Positions 59,054 to 64,000 of a DNA stretch of 64,000 bases are shown here, in pieces. The translations under genes and the position numbers were made by a program. The notes below the pieces were generated by a model. It saw only the letters and a list, made by a program, of their open reading frames with translations, searched no databases and was not told the DNA's origin. Source of the DNA: Pelagicoccus sp. SDUM812002 (GTDB lineage Bacteria > Verrucomicrobiota > Verrucomicrobiia > Opitutales > Opitutaceae); NCBI RefSeq assembly GCF_031127835.1, contig NZ_JARXHX010000001.1:310001-374000 (forward strand), in the 5' to 3' direction. How positions within the stretch are numbered: the first letter of the stretch is position 1; each line of letters opens with the position of its first letter.

Positions 59054-60571
59054 TCACCTTGTTCGCTTCGCCTTGCTCCACCAATCGCACACTTCTCCAT
59101 CGAGGCCTATCGGCGGAAGCGTCACCTTCTGCCAGCCTTGCTCGCAATGCTGGACGACGCACTCGAATTTCCGCAGTTTCCGAAACTCGTATGGCTGGAT
59201 GATATAGCGGTCTTCTCGTTGCTTGTTATACGATTTCTTGCCGCCGGAAACACCGTACGACTTTCGCCACACTTCGCGCTTTCCGATTCCATCGGCAGCA
59301 GTCTTCGCGCTCTCCTCGTCGGCTGCTTTAAAAACAACCTTGTTCGCCATGTTCGCAATGAAGACTTGCGCCTTGTCCCGGCTTCCCATCGGTGGAATCA
59401 AGCTCTGCGTAGACTGCGTCCCCGCCATGATCATCACCCTCGCCTCCCGCAAGGTATCCGCTGTATTGTAATCGCTGATACCCGCTTCGCTCGCCGTCGC
59501 GGTCTTCTGGAACTCGTCGAAAAGACCGACCAACAAGTTGTCCTTCTTCCTTGCCGCCGCAGTCTTGTCGAATCGCTGCAAGCCATGGTTATAGAGGCTA
59601 AGCTTTAAAAGCGTATAGATGTACTTCCGTTCGACCGAAAATTTCTGTGGGATCGAAACGGTAACGACCTTTCCATCGTCCAAATCCGAAAACTTGAAAG
59701 TCGAAGGTTCCTCGGGGCAAAACACTTCTGCCACTTCCGGGCCGGTAAAGTAGCTGAGGTATCCAGCAATCGTAGATTGAACTCCCTTGAAGGTCTCTTC
59801 GTTCAGCCCCAAGTAATTGTCCTCGAAATGGCTGCGAACCAGCTTCGCTTCAGCCGTCCCAAGCGAGGCGAGGATTTCCATCACCTTCGGCAGCAAGGCA
59901 TCCGATGTCAGAAGGTCGTGGCAATTCTTCAGCGTAACGGGTTCCTCGATGGCCTCGAGGCACTTGAAGCCCCACTCGATATGGATCGTCGCCTGCTGCG
60001 GAAAGAACGGATTCTCTCCGCCCTTCTTGAGTAATGCGCTCGCGACATCGACGATCGTCTTGGCATGATTCGAATACGGAATTCCCGGAACGTCGAGAAA
60101 GTTGAAGGTAACCTTCGGTTTCCAATCTTCGCCGTGACGTTCGGACCGCAGCTCAAGCACGACTAAGTCCGCTTCGCTCCTTTTCGGATGATTCCGAAAT
60201 ATCCCCTGTAGTATTTCCACGAACACACCCTTCTCGTCGAGCACGAGCCCTCCCCAATTCGGAACGTTTTCGCAAAGCTGCCAGATAACCCGTCGAAAGA
60301 AGAAGGTCTTTCCGGTTCCCGTCTCACCCGTTACGAACCAATGCCGGCACGCTTCGGACTCTCGCCAGCGGAAACGCCCGAACCGAAACACGACCGGATT
60401 ACCCGAGAATCCGCCTTCCCCAGATAGCCGGTAACATTCGCACCCGTACTGCCAAACCGAAAGCGCCCCGAAGGCGACAGCCGATACGGACAAGGTCGCC
60501 TGCGAGCTCCAAAGCAAAGCGTAGCAAGCCGAAGCGCACAATAGGCTCAGTATCAAATTTCCCCAAGGCAT
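59054..60571 (-). CDS. Type IV coupling protein (TraD/TraG-like ATPase)
   Basis: Starting at MPWGNLILSLLCASACYALL gives 505 residues with two N-terminal membrane segments, Walker A in VTGETGTGKTFFF and Walker B in LLVGLFDEFQ. The family docks the relaxase-DNA complex at a type IV secretion channel. A TTG 20 codons upstream (60631) is the alternative start. It follows the relaxase and a small gene on the same strand; no secretion-channel genes are in the window, so transfer is either mobilisation by another system or the rest lies beyond the edge. Confidence 0.85.
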   Translation of the reverse strand: MPWGNLILSLLCASACYALLWSSQATLSVSAVAFGALSVWQYGCECYRLSGEGGFSGNPVVFRFGRFRWRESEACRHWFVTGETGTGKTFFFRRVIWQLCENVPNWGGLVLDEKGVFVEILQGIFRNHPKRSEADLVVLELRSERHGEDWKPKVTFNFLDVPGIPYSNHAKTIVDVASALLKKGGENPFFPQQATIHIEWGFKCLEAIEEPVTLKNCHDLLTSDALLPKVMEILASLGTAEAKLVRSHFEDNYLGLNEETFKGVQSTIAGYLSYFTGPEVAEVFCPEEPSTFKFSDLDDGKVVTVSIPQKFSVERKYIYTLLKLSLYNHGLQRFDKTAAARKKDNLLVGLFDEFQKTATASEAGISDYNTADTLREARVMIMAGTQSTQSLIPPMGSRDKAQVFIANMANKVVFKAADEESAKTAADGIGKREVWRKSYGVSGGKKSYNKQREDRYIIQPYEFRKLRKFECVVQHCEQGWQKVTLPPIGLDGEVCDWWSKAKRTR

Positions 60572-60663
60572 CGTACAAGAGTCATCCAGGCGACCGGATT
60601 CCGACGGCCGTCCGATCAAACAATTGCGCAAAGCTCAGGAACAGGCAAATAGCAGATGACTAT

Positions 60664-60673
60664 ACACACCATA
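60664..60673 (-). promoter_or_regulatory. TATGGTGTGT motif before the coupling-protein gene
   Basis: On the minus strand the sequence ATTATGGTGTGTA matches ATTATGATGTGTG before the XRE gene except at two positions. It lies 93 bp upstream of the coupling-protein ATG (33 bp upstream of the TTG alternative). Confidence 0.4.
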
Positions 60674-60692
60674 ATATGAAGTTTTAGGATCG

Positions 60693-61070
60693 TCATTCGT
60701 TTTTATCGGCGACCTCGATCCTCTCTATAAACGGCATGTCCTTCGGACAGGAGAGCAGGTAGCGTTTATCGTATCGGCGTACCCACTCCACCCCAAACTT
60801 CGCAATGCGCTCCACCAAGCCCCCCAAGCGTACGCCTTCGAGCGTTACTGTATGGGACGCATAGGACAGTTCGATCCTATCCAGTCCCCTCTCGCTTTCG
60901 TAAACAGCATGGAGGAGGTGAACCCACGGCATGATCCAACGCCTCCCGCTCGCATCCTCGATTATCAGCGTCGGAGCTCCCTCTCGAACCGACGCGCAAA
61001 TGACTCCCGAGCGTTTGCCCGACTCTTCTCCGGTCCCATCAGCGGAAGTTAAGCTATTCAATTTTCTCAT
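60693..61070 (-). CDS. Hypothetical protein between relaxase and coupling protein
   Basis: The 125-residue cytoplasmic protein is unrecognised. A central strand-rich part (APTLIIEDASGRRWIMPWVH) and a conserved-looking YESERGLDRIELSYASH segment are visible. Its ATG overlaps the relaxase stop by four bases (ATGA), indicating translational coupling. The coupling-protein gene follows. A relaxosome accessory role is an inference from position only. Confidence 0.7.
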   Translation of the reverse strand: MRKLNSLTSADGTGEESGKRSGVICASVREGAPTLIIEDASGRRWIMPWVHLLHAVYESERGLDRIELSYASHTVTLEGVRLGGLVERIAKFGVEWVRRYDKRYLLSCPKDMPFIERIEVADKNE

Positions 61071-63850
61071 CTATATCTTTTGAGTCGCGGACCTCTAGGC
61101 AAAAGTCCCTTCCACCTGGCAGCAGCCATCATTTTCCTCGCCATGCTCAAGGTCCACCGAACCAAACGACGGGGCTTCTCCACTTTACCACGCACGTTTC
61201 CACTACCGCCTTCCGCGGAACTCCCCGCAATGTCCAGCGCCAACTGCCGGTCGCCTGAGCGCAACAGGTTCTCGCTCAAGGCGTCCTTGTCCGAAGTATA
61301 GATCTTGATGCGTTTGCGCGCCCGGGAAATGGATACGTACCACTGGTTCCGGTTCGTCGCCGCCTTGCTCCGCGAATCGCTAAAAAGAACCGTATCCACC
61401 GTCTTGCCTTGCGAGGCGTAGGAAGTGACCGCGTAGCCGAGATTCGCCAAACGTTGGTTGGGCGACAGCGTCTTGCGGATTCCCTTGTCGTCGCGAACCG
61501 AGATGTTTCCGTTCTCCCATATCCGCGACACCGTAACCAGCTCGCCGTTCACAACCGGCTTCCCGTCCAAGGAACGGTCGTTGAACTTCATCTGCAGGCG
61601 GTCTCCCCGAGCCAGTTCCATCTCCTTGCTTTCCACCACCATAAAGCGCTTGGCCTGCTTGAATGCGACGGTCGTCACCTTGCCGTCGATGTCCAATTTC
61701 AAGCCATCGCAGCCAGCTCCGCGAACCTTCGCAAAGTCTCCTTTGCGAAAACGACCATAACTGCGGACAAAGCAAACGTGGTCGTCCTTTCGATAGAAAC
61801 GCGCGTCGCGTTTCTGAGCCTCGCCGAGGTCGCGGCTCTGGTAGAACTCCAAGCGCGAGTCCTTTCCCAGCATTCCGCTCGCCTTGAGATTTCTGCGAAC
61901 CGCTCTGTTCACAGCATTGATTTCGTCCCAAGTCTGGGCCACCACCAAGACGTTTTCCCCGGCAAGTTTCGCAGCTAGGTAATCGCTCGCCAAGACCTCC
62001 TTGCGAACGGCTTCCGCGTATTCCTCCACGCAACCAAGAGCGTCCAAGCGTTCGAAGGACTCGTAGATTTGTTCTGCCGACGCGGCCTTCACGGCGCCGC
62101 GATAGTCTCGAATGAACTCACGCTCAACCTCGTCCTTTCCTCCATCCGGATCCTGGCGCCGGATCTCCTCCAGTTCGGCTGCCTCGAGTCCCGAGTGCAG
62201 TTCGATTGCTCGCAAGGCATCGGACGCCTCCACCGCTCCATGCTGCCGCGTATCGCCGGAAAGGATGATCCGAGCGTCGGCCTTTTCAGCTGCCCGAAAC
62301 AACTCCGACATCTGCTTGCCTCCTATCTGCCCAGCCTCGTCCACGACCACTACCGCCCGCTCTGGCAACTCGCATTTCGTCAGGAAGCTAGCGACGGTCT
62401 GTGCCTTGAAACCGTCCTTTTCCAGATCGATTACCTGCTGTCTTTGCGGAGCCAAAACAGTCGCATCAAAGCCCGCACGTTTGAGACCACGTTCCACTTC
62501 CTTCAACGCGAAACTCTTTCCCGTACCCGCACCGCCTCGGAACAGAACCACTCGATCCCTACTCGTAAGGATCCTTTCGATCGCCAACTTTTGCTCCTCA
62601 GTTACCGTTGGAATCGAGGGCTCGTAAGTCTCGCAAAACGGCTCGCAGATTCCCTTCCCGTTCCACGCCGCATGTACGAGCTCCAACTCGCGGCCCAACG
62701 TCAGCCGGGTCGTAATCTTGTATCCCTTATCGTTCTTGAGGTATTCGCGACGAACGATTTCCGCTTCCAATTCTTCGAGCGAAAAACGTTCGCCGCGTCC
62801 TCGCACCAGAGCCGCCGCCTTAAGCTGGTAATCCTCCACCACAGACTTCCGCTCGAACATATGCTCGTCCGCCCAGTCGACCACGGCAGTGATATCAGGC
62901 TTCGTATTCGCCGAAAAACTACCGGAAATTCCATTCGAAAGTATGGCCCGTTCCCGATCGATCATTTGCTCATCCCACATTGCCGAAAGCTTTTCCGCGC
63001 TCGCTCCCCTCATCTTCCGATCCCGTTTCTCATGTGCTATCTGAGCTCGCAGCTCCTTCACGTTTCCCACGAATTTTCCTTTGGAAATATGCTCCGCAAC
63101 CGCTTCGTCTATCTGCCGGTTCCGTTTCGAAAACGTTTCAATCAATGAACGCGAAACCCCTCGGATTTCGAAGTCGCGAGCATTGTTCTCGATTGCGTAG
63201 CCAAGCTTGCGTAGGCCTTTCGACAGCTCGTGGTAGTACAGATTTTCAACGAACTTCTGAGCCTTTAGCATCTGGTAATTCTGCAGCGCTTTCCAACGTT
63301 TTTCGAAAGGGTCGAAGGTCGCGTTCATCACGATGCAGTGCGTATGCAAATGCGGATCGAGAGCCCGACTCGTATCATGCCGAAAGTATGCGCCCACCAC
63401 ATTGCCGGTTTCACGATCATCGGAAACGCCTCCCTTGCGAACTCTCGTCATCGCAAATTTCTCCATTTCGTGCATCGATTTTCGGATCGCTTCGTCATGG
63501 ATTCTCACGATGCGTTCGTCTTGGTATAGCGCTACGATCGACACGCTCTTCGGAGGGCTAATCGTAAAGTCGTAGAAGATACGCCGGTTCGCGGTTTCCT
63601 TGCCGCACGACAGACGCGTCGTGTTCTTCCGCAAGGTCAACCGCTCGCCATTCGCGGGGTTCAGTCCTTCGCAAAGGGCTAGGAAATCCTTCTCCTGCAC
63701 CGGTCCATTCAGGTCGAGACGTTCGGCCCCCAGTCCGAACCACTCACCCTGAACCGCATTCTCCTGGGCGTAGTAATCGCCCACCTGCAAGTGCTCGCGA
63801 AAGTATCGCTGGGCATTCCTGAGGTTGTACTGGGCCTTGGGACTTATCAT
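61067..63850 (-). CDS. MobF-family conjugative relaxase-helicase (TrwC/TraI-like)
   Basis: Starting at MISPKAQYNLRNAQRYFREH gives 927 residues. The N-terminal TrwC relaxase domain has the catalytic tyrosine pair (GDYYAQENAVQGEWFG) and the histidine triad HLHTHCIVMN near residue 170. A superfamily 1 helicase follows, with Walker A in LFRGGAGTGKSFA, motif II in VVVDEAGQIGGKQMS, motif III in IILSGDTRQHG and the C-terminal GYAVTSYASQGKTVDTVLF. It nicks oriT and unwinds DNA for transfer. The length is close to TrwC. An upstream in-frame ATG (63883) adds only 11 weak residues. Confidence 0.92.
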   Translation of the reverse strand: MISPKAQYNLRNAQRYFREHLQVGDYYAQENAVQGEWFGLGAERLDLNGPVQEKDFLALCEGLNPANGERLTLRKNTTRLSCGKETANRRIFYDFTISPPKSVSIVALYQDERIVRIHDEAIRKSMHEMEKFAMTRVRKGGVSDDRETGNVVGAYFRHDTSRALDPHLHTHCIVMNATFDPFEKRWKALQNYQMLKAQKFVENLYYHELSKGLRKLGYAIENNARDFEIRGVSRSLIETFSKRNRQIDEAVAEHISKGKFVGNVKELRAQIAHEKRDRKMRGASAEKLSAMWDEQMIDRERAILSNGISGSFSANTKPDITAVVDWADEHMFERKSVVEDYQLKAAALVRGRGERFSLEELEAEIVRREYLKNDKGYKITTRLTLGRELELVHAAWNGKGICEPFCETYEPSIPTVTEEQKLAIERILTSRDRVVLFRGGAGTGKSFALKEVERGLKRAGFDATVLAPQRQQVIDLEKDGFKAQTVASFLTKCELPERAVVVVDEAGQIGGKQMSELFRAAEKADARIILSGDTRQHGAVEASDALRAIELHSGLEAAELEEIRRQDPDGGKDEVEREFIRDYRGAVKAASAEQIYESFERLDALGCVEEYAEAVRKEVLASDYLAAKLAGENVLVVAQTWDEINAVNRAVRRNLKASGMLGKDSRLEFYQSRDLGEAQKRDARFYRKDDHVCFVRSYGRFRKGDFAKVRGAGCDGLKLDIDGKVTTVAFKQAKRFMVVESKEMELARGDRLQMKFNDRSLDGKPVVNGELVTVSRIWENGNISVRDDKGIRKTLSPNQRLANLGYAVTSYASQGKTVDTVLFSDSRSKAATNRNQWYVSISRARKRIKIYTSDKDALSENLLRSGDRQLALDIAGSSAEGGSGNVRGKVEKPRRLVRWTLSMARKMMAAARWKGLLPRGPRLKRYR

Positions 63851-63886
63851 CGCATTCGTTCCTTCTGATCGGTGTATCCACATTTT

Positions 63887-63945
63887 CGAAACGTACGTTT
63901 CGTTTCGTTTGGGAGAGGGACGCCTTACCCCTTATGGAATAAGGC
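63887..63945. other. Candidate oriT / relaxase-binding region
   Basis: Directly upstream of the relaxase gene there is a perfect 16-bp palindrome CGAAACGTACGTTTCG (63887-63902), then GCCTTA and TAAGGC inverted repeats around a 12-base loop (63922-63945). MobF systems place oriT next to the relaxase gene with inverted repeats near the nick site. No nick consensus can be confirmed, and the sequence may continue past the window edge. Confidence 0.45.
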
Positions 63946-64000
63946 AACATTAGAACGGAAGCCCTCGGTTGAATAGGGAAACGCCGAACAACACGATTCC

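Noticed and set aside
62069-63148. A 359-codon plus-strand frame
   Set aside because: It is antisense to the MobF relaxase helicase domain and lacks any recognisable motif.

Overview
The window looks like chromosomal DNA from a marine or soil Verrucomicrobium of the Opitutales/Puniceicoccales type; Pelagicoccus-like relatives are my guess. The signs are two PVC-type haem-binding dehydrogenases with ThuA-like domains, a TonB-dependent receptor with the verrucomicrobial LSPFTV/GYxAxxTLAGTRL N-terminus and no SusD partner, a LacZ-type GH2, GH43, GH51, GH27 and PL4 genes, FG-GAP/TPR gene pairs, and weak ribosome-binding sites with several GTG/TTG starts. No rRNA, tRNA or CRISPR array was recognised.

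Region 1 (1-15.9 kb) is a polysaccharide-utilisation locus. A divergent hybrid two-component sensor (cut by the window edge) faces a GH2 beta-galactosidase, a TonB-dependent receptor, then GH16, two-module GH43, GH51 and GH27 enzymes, and a broken PL4 rhamnogalacturonan lyase. The enzyme set fits arabinogalactan or rhamnogalacturonan-I side chains. A 19-bp motif recurs about 140-160 bp upstream of the GH2, the receptor and a second GH2 at 38.6 kb.

Region 2 (15.9-28.5 kb) mixes insertion sequences with a sugar-oxidation cluster. An intact IS66 element with an 8-bp target duplication sits inside an ISL3 remnant, which itself sits in the PL4 gene. Next come a cupin, a PVC dehydrogenase, a divergent XRE-cupin regulator and a ThuA-HEAT protein. 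Two matching 17-bp palindromes, GTTGAAY-N3-RTTCAAC, mark the regulator and the ThuA gene. IS5- and IS4-family elements have inserted between and after them.

Region 3 (28.7-36.9 kb) is an intact minus-strand operon: sugar isomerase, Gfo/Idh/MocA oxidoreductase, ThuA-PVC dehydrogenase-dihaem cytochrome, and MFS transporter. A PAS-AraC regulator is divergent to it.

Region 4 (36.9-57.8 kb) is a graveyard. It holds a decayed duplicate of the sensor-GH2 unit, GH43, GH105-BNR_4, BNR_4, kduD, FG-GAP and TPR pseudogenes, and four copies or fragments of IS elements. Genes that still look intact are a NarL-type response regulator, a histidine kinase (its adjacent regulator has a frameshift), a DUF4861 protein and kduI.

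Region 5 (57.9-64 kb) is a mobilisation module: a small XRE regulator, an unknown 270-residue protein, a type IV coupling protein, a small unknown protein and a MobF relaxase with a candidate oriT at the window edge. It suggests an integrated mobile element next to the decaying locus.
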